Positions 46,811 to 56,893 of a stretch of DNA of 64,000 nt are shown here, in pieces (within the stretch, counting starts at the first letter, position 1; every line of letters starts with the position of its first letter). A model generated the notes under the pieces. It saw only the letters and a list, made by a program, of their open reading frames with translations, ran no database searches and had not been told where the DNA came from. The position numbers and the translations under genes were made by a program. Origin of the DNA: Sulfurirhabdus autotrophica (GTDB lineage Bacteria; Pseudomonadota; Gammaproteobacteria; Burkholderiales; SMCO01); the NCBI RefSeq assembly GCF_004346685.1, contig NZ_SMCO01000009.1, forward strand, positions 61,628-125,627. Direction: 5' to 3'.

Positions 46811-48187
46811 ATGACGCAACTACCCAAGGAAATTTTCAAAGCCTACGATATTCGCGGAATTGTTGGCAAATCTCTGACACCTGAAATTGTTGAAGCAATC
46901 GGCCATGCCATAGGCTCTGAAGCAGTTGCCCGCAAGCAAACTGCCATTGTTATCGGACGTGATGGCAGATTATCCGGCCCTGATCTGGCTGCAGCGCTGG
47001 CACGTGGCATTCAGAAAAGCGGCATTGATGTCATTGATTTAGGTATGGTGGCTACCCCCATGACCTACTTCGCAGCGTACCAGCTCAATACCAATTCAGC
47101 CGTGATGGTAACAGGCAGCCACAACCCTCCGGATTACAATGGCCTGAAAATGGTACTGGGCGGCGAAACACTATCCGGCGACACTATTCAGGCGCTGCGC
47201 ACACGCATTGAAAACAACGATCTGGCAACTGGCAACGGACAGTACAGCCAGCACGCTATTGACGATGAATACATCGATCGTATCACCGGCGATATCAAGC
47301 TAGCCCGCCCGATGAAAATCATTGTGGATTGTGGCAATGGGGTACCCGGCGCTTTTGCCCCTACCCTTTACCGCAAACTGGGATGTGAAGTCACCGAAAT
47401 GTTTTGCGAAGTAGATGGTAATTTCCCTAACCACCATCCCGATCCCTCCGTACCCGAAAACCTGAAAGACCTGATCGCAAAGCTACAATCCAGCGACGCA
47501 GAAATCGGCCTGGCTTTTGACGGTGATGGTGACCGTTTGGGCGTAGTCACCAAAGATGGCAGAATCATTTTTCCAGACCGCCAGCTAATGATATTTGCGG
47601 AAGATGTGCTCTCCCGTAATCCGGGCGCGGAAATCATCTTCGATGTTAAATCCACACGCAATCTGTTTGACTGGATCAGAAGCCGTGGTGGCAAGCCAAC
47701 TTTATGGAAAACCGGCCACTCTTTCATCAAAGCCAAAATGAAAGAAAGCGGCGCGTTGCTGGCAGGTGAAATGAGCGGTCATATTTTCTTCAAAGAGCGC
47801 TGGTATGGTTTTGATGACGGCCTTTATGCCGGTGCGCGATTGCTCGAATTTCTAAGCAAACAGGCAGATATCAATGCCACATTGCACGGTTTGCCCGATA
47901 CCGTAAACACACCCGAACTTCAGATCAAACTGCAGGAAGGTGAAAACTACGCCCTGATAGAGAGACTGCAAAAATCCGCGAAATTCGACAACCCAAAAGA
48001 AATTAATACCATCGATGGATTACGCGTGGAATATGCAGAGGGTTTTGGCCTGATGCGCGCATCGAACACTACACCGGTGATCGTGCTGCGTTTTGAGGGG
48101 GATAACGAAGCCGCACTGAAACACATTCAGGATGATTTCCGCAAAGTGTTGAAAGCAGCTGCGCCGGAGGCATTATTGCCGTTTTAA
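46811..48187 (+). CDS. algC: phosphomannomutase / phosphoglucomutase
   Basis: A 458-residue alpha-D-phosphohexomutase. The phosphoserine is S103 in VTGSHNPPDYNG, the metal loop is DGDGDRLG near residue 240, GEMSGHIFFKERWYGFDDG is the sugar-specificity loop and RASNTTPVIVLRFEGD the phosphate-binding loop. The sugar loop with GEMSGH and the length match AlgC/ManB-type enzymes that act on both mannose and glucose phosphates, feeding GDP-mannose, LPS and exopolysaccharide. An AAGGAA ribosome-binding site precedes the ATG. The symbol is by similarity of type. Confidence 0.9.
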   Translation: MTQLPKEIFKAYDIRGIVGKSLTPEIVEAIGHAIGSEAVARKQTAIVIGRDGRLSGPDLAAALARGIQKSGIDVIDLGMVATPMTYFAAYQLNTNSAVMVTGSHNPPDYNGLKMVLGGETLSGDTIQALRTRIENNDLATGNGQYSQHAIDDEYIDRITGDIKLARPMKIIVDCGNGVPGAFAPTLYRKLGCEVTEMFCEVDGNFPNHHPDPSVPENLKDLIAKLQSSDAEIGLAFDGDGDRLGVVTKDGRIIFPDRQLMIFAEDVLSRNPGAEIIFDVKSTRNLFDWIRSRGGKPTLWKTGHSFIKAKMKESGALLAGEMSGHIFFKERWYGFDDGLYAGARLLEFLSKQADINATLHGLPDTVNTPELQIKLQEGENYALIERLQKSAKFDNPKEINTIDGLRVEYAEGFGLMRASNTTPVIVLRFEGDNEAALKHIQDDFRKVLKAAAPEALLPF

Positions 48188-48296
48188 ACGGTGTACGTGA
48201 GGGCTAAAAGCAGCCAGTAACAAGTTACAATTCCAGCTTCTTATCCCTCGCAGAAGAGATCAGGGTGCCACGCGGTATATTGACATTCAATTGCCG

Positions 48297-49394
48297 TTAA
48301 ACCTTGATTACTTCCCCACTGTAGAGCGTAAAACTTCGCCTCCCTGAAGCATCCAGTCCATAAGCCGGTGTCACTACCACATTCTCATCAAATAAACGTT
48401 TGTCCGGGTACTTAAAAGTACCTTCCACATAATAACCCCATCCAACGCTATTGGTGACTTCCCAGAGCTGATAATTCAATGGGTCATCAGAATTAAGGAC
48501 ATGACGCTTATCAAATTGTTCACTATGGATGACAAACTTATCGAGCGCGTTTTCGCGTTCACGGCCAGGTGGCACATCCGCCACAGGCAACCCTGATTTC
48601 TGAAGAAACTGCGTGGCAGCCTGCAAGGTTAGCGCTCCAAAGCCGTTATCATATCCCCCACCCACATCACAATGGTTGCCATACATCCTCAGGGTAGTCA
48701 CAATATCCGCCTGCTTCGAATAATCTATGGCCAAAAACAATTTTCTATATTCATTCAGGGCCTTGATAGCCACACAATTTTTAACGTTGGGCGGGAAGGC
48801 CATATTTCCTTTAACGCCCGTTGCAACTGGATCAAAAAGTACGCCTGCCTTTACCATCACCTTACCCGGTTCAATCAGGACCTTACCGGTTAAATCAACC
48901 AATCCATTTTTATACAACAACTGACTGAATATTGCTGCTGAAGCTACACCACGACTAAATCCAGTCAGTGCTACAGACACTGGTGCATCCGGATTATCCT
49001 TGAGCCAGTCAGAGGCTTGTACGCCAAAGTCTTTATAAGCATCTTCCGCTGTTTTAACCACCCCCGCTGTCACAGCTGCAGGGTACCAGGATTCCGTAAA
49101 CGGCTTTCCCTCTGTACCCAGGCCTGGAAAATACCTCCCGTGGAGACCTTCATTCCCAGCTTCCCCCATCGCGACTTCATACTGTTCCCACAATTGAGCA
49201 ACATTGGTTTGTTGTTCTGGTTTATGCACATTGTTCTTATCATTGTTCGTGCCATCAAATGCGGCAAAATAAACAAACTGGCCTTTAGGAATAGCTCCCT
49301 CTACCGCGCCCTCAATCATTTTCTTACACATCTCAAGGTTGTAATCCAGGCTATCTTGTCTTTGCGTCGCATTCAGATCAATTTCAATAGGCAT
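48297..49394 (-). CDS. DUF2235 (Tle1-like) alpha/beta hydrolase, putative phospholipase effector
   Basis: A 365-residue protein of the DUF2235 family, which includes the Tle1 phospholipases delivered by type VI secretion systems. The family opening FAAFDGTNND is near residue 43 (usually FDGTGN). The likely triad is S147 in GFSRG (GxSxG), D188 in LFDPVATG and H241 in GNHCDVGGGY. There is no signal peptide, as expected for a secreted-by-injection effector. It is preceded 27 nt upstream by a lipoprotein gene that could encode its immunity partner. No VgrG, PAAR or Tss gene is within the window. An AAGGAATG site supports the start. Being a housekeeping lipase is the alternative. Confidence 0.8.
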   Translation of the reverse strand: MPIEIDLNATQRQDSLDYNLEMCKKMIEGAVEGAIPKGQFVYFAAFDGTNNDKNNVHKPEQQTNVAQLWEQYEVAMGEAGNEGLHGRYFPGLGTEGKPFTESWYPAAVTAGVVKTAEDAYKDFGVQASDWLKDNPDAPVSVALTGFSRGVASAAIFSQLLYKNGLVDLTGKVLIEPGKVMVKAGVLFDPVATGVKGNMAFPPNVKNCVAIKALNEYRKLFLAIDYSKQADIVTTLRMYGNHCDVGGGYDNGFGALTLQAATQFLQKSGLPVADVPPGRERENALDKFVIHSEQFDKRHVLNSDDPLNYQLWEVTNSVGWGYYVEGTFKYPDKRLFDENVVVTPAYGLDASGRRSFTLYSGEVIKV

Positions 49395-49421
49395 GGCAAC
49401 ATTCCTTTTTAGATTTAGCGG

Positions 49422-49901
49422 TTAGTTCAGATGATCCGGATAAATAGTGATGATTTTCCGGTTGCGATAAACGCGCGGCCCATAGTCAGCTTTATCTGAT
49501 GATTTCGCCGCATTTTCTGGTGAAATCAGATACACATACAGCTGTGCCCCATGAATCATAAAATAAATAGTGTGATTAGTAATGTCGGCAGGTAAACGTT
49601 GCCGGAGATCAACAGTATCCTCATACACTTTACCCGTGGTTGTATTACGCCATTTTACATACAGAAACTCGCCCTTATTCATGGAGCCTTGCACCCCATT
49701 GGACGCAAAGGTTTTACCTTCTTTCACAGCCCACTCCGGCGCTCTAATCGGCAAATTCGAACCCCCGTACCGGTAATCCAGCACAACAGCATCCTGGCCG
49801 TCTTTACGCATATCGAAACCGAAAGCATGATCAACAACTTTCGGACTGGAGGCGCAAGAGGTGATTACCATTAACACAAAAAATGAAAACAGCCATTTCA
49901 T
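49422..49901 (-). CDS. small lipoprotein upstream of the DUF2235 gene (putative immunity protein)
   Basis: A 159-residue protein with a lipoprotein signal: Lys-2, a hydrophobic core LFSFFVLMVI and the lipobox ITSC with Cys16. I start it at 49901 because this gives a textbook signal; longer frames add 4 to 20 residues with no ribosome-binding site advantage. The mature part is beta-rich (VVLDYRYGG, EFLYVKWRNTTTGKVYEDTVDL, TIYFMIHGAQLYVYL). In Tle1 systems a periplasmic lipoprotein encoded next to the effector blocks it, and the order and 27-nt spacing here fit that model. I do not recognise the domain by name, so immunity function is inference. Confidence 0.65.
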   Translation of the reverse strand: MKWLFSFFVLMVITSCASSPKVVDHAFGFDMRKDGQDAVVLDYRYGGSNLPIRAPEWAVKEGKTFASNGVQGSMNKGEFLYVKWRNTTTGKVYEDTVDLRQRLPADITNHTIYFMIHGAQLYVYLISPENAAKSSDKADYGPRVYRNRKIITIYPDHLN

Positions 49902-50193
49902 GGTATTTTTAAGCAAATTCTTTGTCTTCCATGTGGATATTTTTGGCATGCTTGTTTGCATAATTTTTACTGCGATCTCAGTTAATTATGCATTGCAAGT
50001 TGATATTTACAAGTTGGTATACGAATTTATTGTTTATGGGACAAGTCGAGTTGCGTGCTTTTGGCCTACTATGCTAACGACAATATTGTGTCTTCGGACC
50101 CGGTGTGATGCCTTGAGTAACCTTTGCCCAACCAGTTAGTTTGAAGGTGCATGACGGAATAGATGCTGAGTGACTTCGGCTTACCATTCGACA

Positions 50194-50808
50194 CTACTGC
50201 ACATGGGATTTATTAACTATATGCCCTCTCCATAGGAGCCAGGCAGCCACATAACCCCAGAGACCAAAAATGCGTTCAACCATTGTGACAAAGCTGAGGT
50301 TGGTTAGTGGGCCGCCTCCCGTTGCAGCAAGCATGGATCCAACCCCGAGAGCAGCCCCAAGGCCGACTACGATGTGGCCTACGATGATTGCTGCAATAGG
50401 TGCCAAAGTCGCAATAACGCCAACAGCGCCGATCACTTTCAGCTCTCGCTGGCGGTGAAGGAGGGCGATTGACCAAAAAAGCACTGCAAGCAACAAGAAT
50501 GCCGCGTACAGGAGATAGTAACGTCCTGCAAACTCTGTTGCGATACCAAGCGAGATTTGTACTTTGGTTATCGCCGCAATGGTGAAGAAGATAAAGCCTG
50601 CTCGATTCAGCGGTTTTCTCAGGCCCATTTCATCGCAAAACGCCCAGGCAGCAAACGCCGCAACAGTGAGCGTCAAAATACGCAGGGGCGCGAGAGAAGT
50701 GTCGATGTGAGACAGCAGCAGCGTCATGAAGGCAGCCACAGCCAAAGTGACGGCACCGACTTTTGCATTTAGGGATTCAGCGCGACTAGCCAGCATTGAT
50801 GTGCTCAT
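50194..50808 (-). CDS. multi-pass membrane protein of unknown function
   Basis: A 204-residue protein with about six hydrophobic segments: AVTLAVAAFMTLLLSHI, LRILTLTVAAFAAWAF, AGFIFFTIAAITKVQI, YYLLYAAFLLLAVLFWSIALL, VIGAVGVIATLAPIAAIIVGHIV and a C-terminal IFGLWGYVAAWLLW. A GGAGG ribosome-binding site just before the ATG makes translation convincing. No catalytic or transport motif is recognised. It follows another membrane-protein gene by 39 nt on the same strand, in the accessory region beside the DUF2235 pair; about 290 nt of non-coding DNA separate it from the lipoprotein gene. Confidence 0.7.
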   Translation of the reverse strand: MSTSMLASRAESLNAKVGAVTLAVAAFMTLLLSHIDTSLAPLRILTLTVAAFAAWAFCDEMGLRKPLNRAGFIFFTIAAITKVQISLGIATEFAGRYYLLYAAFLLLAVLFWSIALLHRQRELKVIGAVGVIATLAPIAAIIVGHIVVGLGAALGVGSMLAATGGGPLTNLSFVTMVERIFGLWGYVAAWLLWRGHIVNKSHVQ

Positions 50809-50847
50809 GTTTCCTCCGTTGATTAAGGTGCTACGGCTATTTGCCGT

Positions 50848-51330
50848 TTAGGTCTCATTTATGCATAGCACCGATGAGTAACTGAAATACCGTGGCAGTA
50901 TAACGTAGGCGATAAACGCACCTAGCGTTATGAGTGCTGAAAACCCGTATTTCGCAACTGCACCACGATCACTTCTGAAAATCTTGCCACTTGCATTTGC
51001 GCCCAACGCACCAACAAGACCACCAATTGCACCGCCAATAAACATCAAGACAATGGGAATATTCATCCATACGTACTCGTACCATTTCAACGAGCTGGCG
51101 AGTTCAATCACCTCCTCGCCTATTTTGATTTTCGGGATTGGGTCCAGATAGTTGTATTTTAGTCTAAGTGTAGTCTCAGCTCCAGAGTCTGACTTAACCT
51201 TGTAGCACCCTTTCTGCCTTGGCACGATATTTCCATTGAGCAATAGTCGTGGCCCACGAAACCAACCTGCAGCTTCTACTGTCAATCGCTGCTCTCTGAA
51301 TTCGGAATGTTGGACTTCAAATAACTGCAT
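50848..51330 (-). CDS. membrane protein with glycine-zipper segment, unknown function
   Basis: A 160-residue protein starting MQLFEVQHSEFREQ. The first 85 residues look soluble and beta-rich (RLTVEAAGWFRGPRLLLNG, GAETTLRLKYNYLDPIPKIKI), followed by two membrane segments, WMNIPIVLMFIGGAIGGLVGALGA with a GxxxG/zipper pattern and YGFSALITLGAFIAYVIL. The ATG at 51330 follows AGAGG at short spacing; a TTG at 51351 is the alternative start. Function unknown. It is probably co-transcribed with the next membrane-protein gene. Confidence 0.6.
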   Translation of the reverse strand: MQLFEVQHSEFREQRLTVEAAGWFRGPRLLLNGNIVPRQKGCYKVKSDSGAETTLRLKYNYLDPIPKIKIGEEVIELASSLKWYEYVWMNIPIVLMFIGGAIGGLVGALGANASGKIFRSDRGAVAKYGFSALITLGAFIAYVILPRYFSYSSVLCINET

Positions 51331-51540
51331 AAAACCTCTGAATTTAAACAAGACCTAACAATCTTAGAAAAAATGTCGCTTAACTTGTCACAAAATGCCA
51401 TATGCATCAATATACAGTTGTTGGCGTAAAACTGCCAACATAGGGTGCACGTTATTGTGCCAAACGAAATAAAATTCGCTGTGGAAGCACCAAGTAGCAA
51501 AACATCAGACGAAATGCGCTTTGTTTATTGACACCCTACA

Positions 51541-51564
51541 CTTCACATAACACTTCACATAACA
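51541..51564. repeat. 12-bp perfect tandem duplication
   Basis: CTTCACATAACA occurs twice in direct succession in the intergenic region upstream of the glycine-zipper protein gene. It may be a replication slip or a two-site binding element; nothing else supports a role. Confidence 0.5.
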
Positions 51565-51606
51565 TGGGAAGTAAACCAGAAGTCATTCACTATATATCTT
51601 TGTTGC

Positions 51607-51645
51607 AAAAAAAAGCCGGGCAGGATTTTCTCCTGCCCGGCTTTT
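51607..51645 (-). terminator. strong intrinsic terminator of the alaS transcript
   Basis: A perfect 15-bp stem, AAAAGCCGGGCAGGA at 51611-51625 with TCCTGCCCGGCTTTT at 51631-51645, around a 5-nt loop. On the minus strand it is followed by a run of eight T (51614-51607). It begins 16 nt after the alaS stop codon and closes the long minus-strand housekeeping block. Confidence 0.95.
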
Positions 51646-51661
51646 AGATTGCAATAATCTA

Positions 51662-54256
51662 TCAGGCCATCTTACCCTTCACCCACTCTGCAACCCCAGC
51701 CAAAGCCTGGGGCAATTTAGCCGGTTCGGTTCCACCAGCTTGCGCCATATCCGGACGTCCACCGCCTTTTCCACCCACTTGCTGGGCTACAAAGTTGACC
51801 AGTTCACCTGCTTTCACCTTAGCAGTCAGATCCTGCGTCACACCAGCAATCAGGGTGACTTTACCGCCTTCTGTGGAAGCCAGAACTACGGCACAGGATT
51901 TCAGTTTATCCTTCAGTTTATCCATGGTTTCACGCAGGGCAGTGGCATCAGCACCGTCAATGGCGACTGCCAGTACTTTAGCCCCTGATACCTCCACTGC
52001 ACTGCCTGCCAGATCGTCACCCTGTGACGCAGCTAATTTGGATTTGAGTCGGGAGAGTTCTTTTTCCAGACTCTTGACGTTATCCATGATCTGGCCGATC
52101 TTCTGGGTGATTTCCTGTGGAGATGCTTTGAGTGACGCAGCTACGTCCTGCAATTGCTGCTGCTGTTGCTGCACATACTCCAGCGCACCCGGTCCGGTAA
52201 CGGCTTCTACCCGGCGAATACCTGCAGCTACACCTGATTCAGAAATGATTTTGAACAGACCAATATCACCACTGCGTTTAACGTGTGTACCACCACACAA
52301 TTCAGTTGAGAAGTCGCCCATGCCTACCACGCGCACTTCGTCGCCATACTTTTCACCAAACAGTGCCATAGCGCCATGCTTGATGGCTTCATCGTGTTTC
52401 ATCAAGCGGGTTTCTACTGCCACGTTGCGGCGAATTTCCTGATTGACCAGTTCTTCAATCTGCTTGATCTGATCGGCCGTAACGGGCTCATTGTGCACAA
52501 AGTCAAAACGGGTGCGCGATTGATCAACCAGCGATCCTTTTTGCGATACATGGCTGCCCAGCACTTTACGCAGCGCAGAATGCAGCAAATGTGTGGCGGA
52601 GTGGTTATACGCAGCACGGCTGCGAGCCGCCGCATCTACCTGGGCTTGCACAGTATCGCCTACGGACAGCTTACCGGTCTTCAGAACGCCTTTATGCCCA
52701 AAGACTTCTGCCTGAATTTTCTGGGTATCTTCTACCGTGAACGTCCCACCGCTAGAGGCTATTTCTCCGCAATCGCCTACCTGCCCGCCAGACTCAGCGT
52801 AAAACGGTGTACGATCCAGCACAATCACGGCCATATCGCCGACATCGATACTATTTACCTGCGTGCCTTCTTTGTAGATAGCCAGAATATGACCATCCAC
52901 ATGCAATGTGTCATAACCGAAAAACTCGGTCGCTTGCCCATCAAACTCCACACCGCCTTTCATGGTGAATTTTGAGGCAGCACGTGCGCGCTCACGCTGC
53001 ATCTGCATGGCATTCTGAAAACCGGCAAAATCAACGGTGATGCCACGCTCCCGTGCGACGTCTGCTGTCAGGTCCAACGGGAAGCCAAATGTATCGTACA
53101 GTTTGAAAACCGTTTCGCCATCCAGCATTTTGTCTTCGCTCTTCATGGCCGTTTCCAACACGCCCATGCCGTGTTCCAGTGTTTCGGCAAAACGCTCTTC
53201 TTCTTGCTTCAACACACTGATAACGCGCTCTTTCGCCTCTACCAGTTCCGGGTATGCCACACCCATGGCTTTAGCCAGATCTTCTACCAACAGGTGGAAA
53301 AACGGCTGTTTTTGGCCCAGTTTGTAACCATGCCGAATAGCACGGCGAATAATACGGCGCAACACGTAGCCACGGCCTTCATTACCCGGAATCACGCCAT
53401 CGGTAATCAGGAATGAACATGCGCGAATATGATCGGCAATCACTTTAAGGGAATTGTTGGCAAGATCTTTTGCGCCGGTTTCCCGTGCTGCTGCCTTGAT
53501 CAAATCCTGGAACAGATCAATATCGTAGTTGCTGTGTACATGCTGCATAACAGCAGAAATACGCTCAAGTCCCATTCCGGTATCTACGGAAGGCTTGGGC
53601 AGCGGGTTCAGCGTACCGGATTCATCACGGTTGTACTGCATGAACACCAGATTCCAGATTTCAATATAGCGATCGCCATCTGCATCTGCTGTTCCGGGTG
53701 GACCACCTGCCACATCCGGGCCGTGGTCGTAGAAAATTTCGGTACAAGGGCCACATGGTCCAGTGTCACCCATTTGCCAGAAGTTATCGCTACCGGCAAT
53801 ACGCGCCAAACGATCAGCGGGTACACCGATTTCATTCAGCCAGATATCAGCAGCTTCATCGTCTTCGACATACACTGTCACCCACAGTTTTTCTGCAGGG
53901 ATATTCAGTTCTTTGGTCAGAAATTCCCAGGCATATTGAATGGCATTACGCTTAAAATAATCACCAAAGCTGAAATTGCCCAGCATTTCAAAAAAGGTGT
54001 GATGACGGGCGGTATATCCGACATTTTCCAGATCATTGTGCTTACCACCGGCCCTTACACAGCGCTGAGAGCTGGTAGCGCGAACATAGGCACGGTTATC
54101 ACGCCCCAGGAACGCATCTTTGAATTGCACCATTCCGGCATTAGTGAAAAGCAATGTGGGGTCATTGCCTGGCACAAGCGGGCTCGATGGCACAATGGTG
54201 TGACCATGGCTAGCAAAGTAATCAAGAAACTTCTGTCGAATTTCACTGCTTTTCAT
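51662..54256 (-). CDS. alaS: alanyl-tRNA synthetase
   Basis: An 864-residue class II synthetase with the catalytic N-domain ([36 protein letters not shown]), the editing domain with [16 protein letters not shown] and [13 protein letters not shown] (zinc ligands) and the C-terminal oligomerisation domain with AGVTQDLT and [15 protein letters not shown]. The ATG at 54256 is chosen over one seven codons upstream because TAGGAAAG lies just before it and the protein then begins [14 protein letters not shown], the family start. It follows recX on the same strand. Confidence 0.98.
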   Translation of the reverse strand: MKSSEIRQKFLDYFASHGHTIVPSSPLVPGNDPTLLFTNAGMVQFKDAFLGRDNRAYVRATSSQRCVRAGGKHNDLENVGYTARHHTFFEMLGNFSFGDYFKRNAIQYAWEFLTKELNIPAEKLWVTVYVEDDEAADIWLNEIGVPADRLARIAGSDNFWQMGDTGPCGPCTEIFYDHGPDVAGGPPGTADADGDRYIEIWNLVFMQYNRDESGTLNPLPKPSVDTGMGLERISAVMQHVHSNYDIDLFQDLIKAAARETGAKDLANNSLKVIADHIRACSFLITDGVIPGNEGRGYVLRRIIRRAIRHGYKLGQKQPFFHLLVEDLAKAMGVAYPELVEAKERVISVLKQEEERFAETLEHGMGVLETAMKSEDKMLDGETVFKLYDTFGFPLDLTADVARERGITVDFAGFQNAMQMQRERARAASKFTMKGGVEFDGQATEFFGYDTLHVDGHILAIYKEGTQVNSIDVGDMAVIVLDRTPFYAESGGQVGDCGEIASSGGTFTVEDTQKIQAEVFGHKGVLKTGKLSVGDTVQAQVDAAARSRAAYNHSATHLLHSALRKVLGSHVSQKGSLVDQSRTRFDFVHNEPVTADQIKQIEELVNQEIRRNVAVETRLMKHDEAIKHGAMALFGEKYGDEVRVVGMGDFSTELCGGTHVKRSGDIGLFKIISESGVAAGIRRVEAVTGPGALEYVQQQQQQLQDVAASLKASPQEITQKIGQIMDNVKSLEKELSRLKSKLAASQGDDLAGSAVEVSGAKVLAVAIDGADATALRETMDKLKDKLKSCAVVLASTEGGKVTLIAGVTQDLTAKVKAGELVNFVAQQVGGKGGGRPDMAQAGGTEPAKLPQALAGVAEWVKGKMA

Positions 54257-54351
54257 TATTGCTTTCCTAAATATCAAATTCTTGTATGCATTGGTTGCAC
54301 TAAGCTATCCATTTACTTAACAGGCCGGATTTTCTCAAGATGGTTCAATCG

Positions 54352-54801
54352 TTACTCATCTTCATCCCCATTACCTTGCATGACACGGCGTATTGTTCCC
54401 ATGTTGAATCCCCGGCTTTGCAGAAACCGCATCTGCTTGGCCCTTTCTTTGGCATCTGCAGGAGGATTTCTGAATTTTCTTTGCCAGATCGCACGGGCCG
54501 TTTCAAGCTCACCTTCTTTTACCTGCACTAAAGCCGCGCCAATCAGTTCTTCAGCCACACCTTTTTCACGCAATTCGTTAGCTACACGCAAGCTACCGTA
54601 TTTGCCTTGTCGGGCATGGACAATCTGCTCGACAAAGCGCTGTTCAGATAACCAGCCACGGGCTTTCAAATCATCCAGCAAACTTTCCAGGCTTTCACGG
54701 TCTTCTGCATACGGCAACAACTTACGGTAGAGCTCAGCCCGTGCGTATTCGCGCCGCGTGAGAAAACTCATCGCGCGAGCACGCAAACTTGGTTCAGGCA
54801 T
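54352..54801 (-). CDS. recX: RecX regulatory protein
   Basis: A 149-residue protein with three RecX-type helical repeats, starting [24 protein letters not shown] and including [25 protein letters not shown] and [17 protein letters not shown]. RecX binds RecA filaments and limits their activity. The ATG at 54801 overlaps the recA stop (ATGCCTGA), the normal recA-recX coupling; a start 36 nt upstream would overlap recA further and lacks support. Confidence 0.94.
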   Translation of the reverse strand: MPEPSLRARAMSFLTRREYARAELYRKLLPYAEDRESLESLLDDLKARGWLSEQRFVEQIVHARQGKYGSLRVANELREKGVAEELIGAALVQVKEGELETARAIWQRKFRNPPADAKERAKQMRFLQSRGFNMGTIRRVMQGNGDEDE

Positions 54802-55825
54802 CCACGGTATCTGGATCAACTGTTGCTGGCACGCCATTTACGCCCACTGCTGCGCGTACTTTGGCTTCAATCTCAAGTGCAATATCCTTGTGTTCTTTCA
54901 GATATTCCCGTGAGTTATCTTTGCCCTGGCCAATTTTCTCGCCCTTATAGCTATACCACGCGCCTGCTTTTTCAACCAGTTTGTGCGCTACGCCCAGCTC
55001 CAGAATTTCACCTTCGCGGGAAATGCCTTCGCCGTAAAGAATATCAAACTCTGCCTGCTTGAAGGGTGGCGCCACTTTATTTTTAACCACTTTAACGCGG
55101 GTTTCAGAGCCAACGACTTCTTCACCCTTTTTGATCGCGCCTGTACGGCGAATATCAAGGCGCACAGAAGCATAAAATTTAAGTGCGTTACCACCAGTTG
55201 TGGTTTCAGGATTACCAAACATCACACCAATTTTCATACGAATCTGGTTAATGAAAATCACCAGTGTATTGGTACGTTTGATATTTCCGGTCAACTTGCG
55301 CAGGGCTTGTGACATCAGACGTGCTTGCAGACCCATGTGTGAATCACCCATTTCGCCTTCAATTTCAGCTTTAGGTGTCAGTGCAGCTACCGAGTCGACA
55401 ACCACGATATCTACTGAACCAGAGCGCACCAGCATATCGGCAATTTCAAGTGCCTGTTCACCGGTGTCTGGTTGAGAAATCAGCAGATCAGCAACGTTAA
55501 CACCCAGTTTTTGTGCGTACTGCGGATCTAGCGCATGTTCTGCATCGATAAAAGCGGCAGTACCACCCAGTTTTTGCATTTCTGCAATCACTTGTAAAGT
55601 CAGCGTCGTTTTACCGGAAGATTCCGGGCCGTAAATTTCCACAACACGGCCACGTGGCAAGCCACCTACACCCAGCGCGATATCCAGACCAAGGGATCCG
55701 GTAGAAACAACCTGAATATCTTTAACCACATCATTATCGCCAAGGCGCATGATAGAGCCTTTGCCGAACTGTTTTTCAATCTGCGAAAGCGCTGCCGCTA
55801 GTGCTTTACTTTTATTCTCATCCAT
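54794..55825 (-). CDS. recA: recombinase RecA
   Basis: A 343-residue RecA with Walker [11 protein letters not shown] near residue 66, Walker [10 protein letters not shown], the L1 loop region [21 protein letters not shown] and L2 region [28 protein letters not shown]. It catalyses strand exchange and LexA self-cleavage. No LexA box was identified with confidence in the 64-nt gap to pncC. Genes recX and alaS follow. Confidence 0.98.
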   Translation of the reverse strand: MDENKSKALAAALSQIEKQFGKGSIMRLGDNDVVKDIQVVSTGSLGLDIALGVGGLPRGRVVEIYGPESSGKTTLTLQVIAEMQKLGGTAAFIDAEHALDPQYAQKLGVNVADLLISQPDTGEQALEIADMLVRSGSVDIVVVDSVAALTPKAEIEGEMGDSHMGLQARLMSQALRKLTGNIKRTNTLVIFINQIRMKIGVMFGNPETTTGGNALKFYASVRLDIRRTGAIKKGEEVVGSETRVKVVKNKVAPPFKQAEFDILYGEGISREGEILELGVAHKLVEKAGAWYSYKGEKIGQGKDNSREYLKEHKDIALEIEAKVRAAVGVNGVPATVDPDTVDA

Positions 55826-55889
55826 TCATGTATTCCTTTAAATAACTTGAGGATTATGGCATAAGTTTGTCACAACTTAAATGACGGGT

Positions 55890-56414
55890 TTATGCCCCAA
55901 TTTCTTGTAATAATTCCAGCACGCCTGTCAGCGCCGCTGCTACTGCCTGAGCACGTACTTGCTGCCGATCTCCGTCAAACTGCCGGGTAACACTTTTCAC
56001 CTCCCCCCCTTTGGTTCCCCAGGCCAGACACACCGTACCCAGGGGTTTGGTGGGTGTTGCACCTCCTGGGCCTGCAATGCCGCTGATAGCCAACCCGATT
56101 TGGGCATGGCTGTTTTTAAGTGCGCCCGTTACCATCTCTGAAACGGTTTTTTCACTTACGGCACCAAATGCTTCCAGTGTTTTTCTAGAAACCCCCAGCA
56201 TTTCCTCTTTTGCAGTATTCGTGTAAGTAATAAATCCCCGATCATACCAGTGTGAACTACCCGGTATCGCGGTCACCTCTTCCCCCACCCAGCCACCGGT
56301 GCAGGATTCGGCGGTTACCAGCATCAACCCGCGCTGTTTCAGCGAATTACCTACTTGTTCCGATAAAGCAAAAAGCATTTTCTCGTCTATCGTTTTCATT
56401 TCGTCCATAACCAT
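55890..56414 (-). CDS. pncC: nicotinamide-nucleotide amidohydrolase PncC (CinA C-terminal domain)
   Basis: A 174-residue stand-alone CinA C-terminal domain with LMLVTAESCTGGWVGEEVTAIPGSS (catalytic Ser in ESCTGG), FITYTNTAKEEMLGV and GLAISGIAGPGGATPTKPLGTVCLAW. The enzyme deamidates nicotinamide mononucleotide in the NAD recycling pathway. The ATG at 56414 has AAGG seven nucleotides upstream; a later ATG at 56399 overlapping the pgpA stop is possible. It overlaps pgpA by 19 nt. Confidence 0.94.
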   Translation of the reverse strand: MVMDEMKTIDEKMLFALSEQVGNSLKQRGLMLVTAESCTGGWVGEEVTAIPGSSHWYDRGFITYTNTAKEEMLGVSRKTLEAFGAVSEKTVSEMVTGALKNSHAQIGLAISGIAGPGGATPTKPLGTVCLAWGTKGGEVKSVTRQFDGDRQQVRAQAVAAALTGVLELLQEIGA

Positions 56415-56893
56415 AACAAACCTTGCAAAACAATCAAGGCATATGCTGCTGCGAGCAAATCATCCAGCATGACGCCAAATCCGTTTTTAATCCGGGTATC
56501 AAAATAACGGATGGGGAAGGGCTTCCAGATATCAAACAAGCGAAATAATCCAAATGCGACGCCAAACCAGAATAGGGTTTGCGGCACAAACAGCAGTATG
56601 AGCATGAAGGCCACTATTTCATCCCAGACTATACCACCATGATCTGCCACACCAAGCGCTCTGCCGGTTTTATCACAAAACCAGATACCCATGATAAATG
56701 CGGCTACCAGTGCAACCAGCATCATGGTTTGACCCAGCAATGGCATTAACAAGAAATACAAAGGAAAAGCGGCCAACGAGCCGGCTGTTCCCGGCGCAAA
56801 GGGGCTTAACCCACTACCAAACCCGAAAGCTAGAAAATAAGCGGGATGGCTTGAAATAAAGCGCCAATTGGGTGTTTTAGGCAAAGTGATCAA
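56396..56893 (-). CDS. pgpA: phosphatidylglycerophosphatase A
   Basis: A 165-residue inner-membrane phosphatase with the PgpA landmarks FGSGLSPFAPGTAGSLAAFPLYF, GIVWDEIVAFMLIL (acidic active site) and DDLLAAAYALIVLQ. It dephosphorylates phosphatidylglycerophosphate in phosphatidylglycerol synthesis. Four membrane segments are visible. It overlaps thiL by 17 nt and pncC by 19 nt, so the three are tightly coupled. Confidence 0.95.
   Translation of the reverse strand: MITLPKTPNWRFISSHPAYFLAFGFGSGLSPFAPGTAGSLAAFPLYFLLMPLLGQTMMLVALVAAFIMGIWFCDKTGRALGVADHGGIVWDEIVAFMLILLFVPQTLFWFGVAFGLFRLFDIWKPFPIRYFDTRIKNGFGVMLDDLLAAAYALIVLQGLLWLWTK

Larger units (their letters stand above)
51331..51661. other. 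331-bp intergenic region between accessory membrane genes and alaS
   Basis: No gene. It holds the alaS terminator (51607-51645), a 12-bp tandem duplication (CTTCACATAACA twice, 51541-51564) and presumably the promoter of the membrane-protein genes. The GTTAGGT sequence seen on the minus strand next to the TTG start resembles an integron core site, but no partner attC structure is evident. Confidence 0.5.

Noticed and set aside
51331..51500. Integron cassette near the membrane-protein genes, from GTTAGGT core-like sequence at about 51354-51360
   Set aside because: No matching attC with paired inner boxes was found after the gene, and a 7-bp degenerate core is expected by chance.
53429..54730. 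A 433-codon open frame on the plus strand, antisense to alaS and recX
   Set aside because: It lies entirely opposite well-supported genes, has no recognisable domain and reads as a low-quality mirror of their codons.
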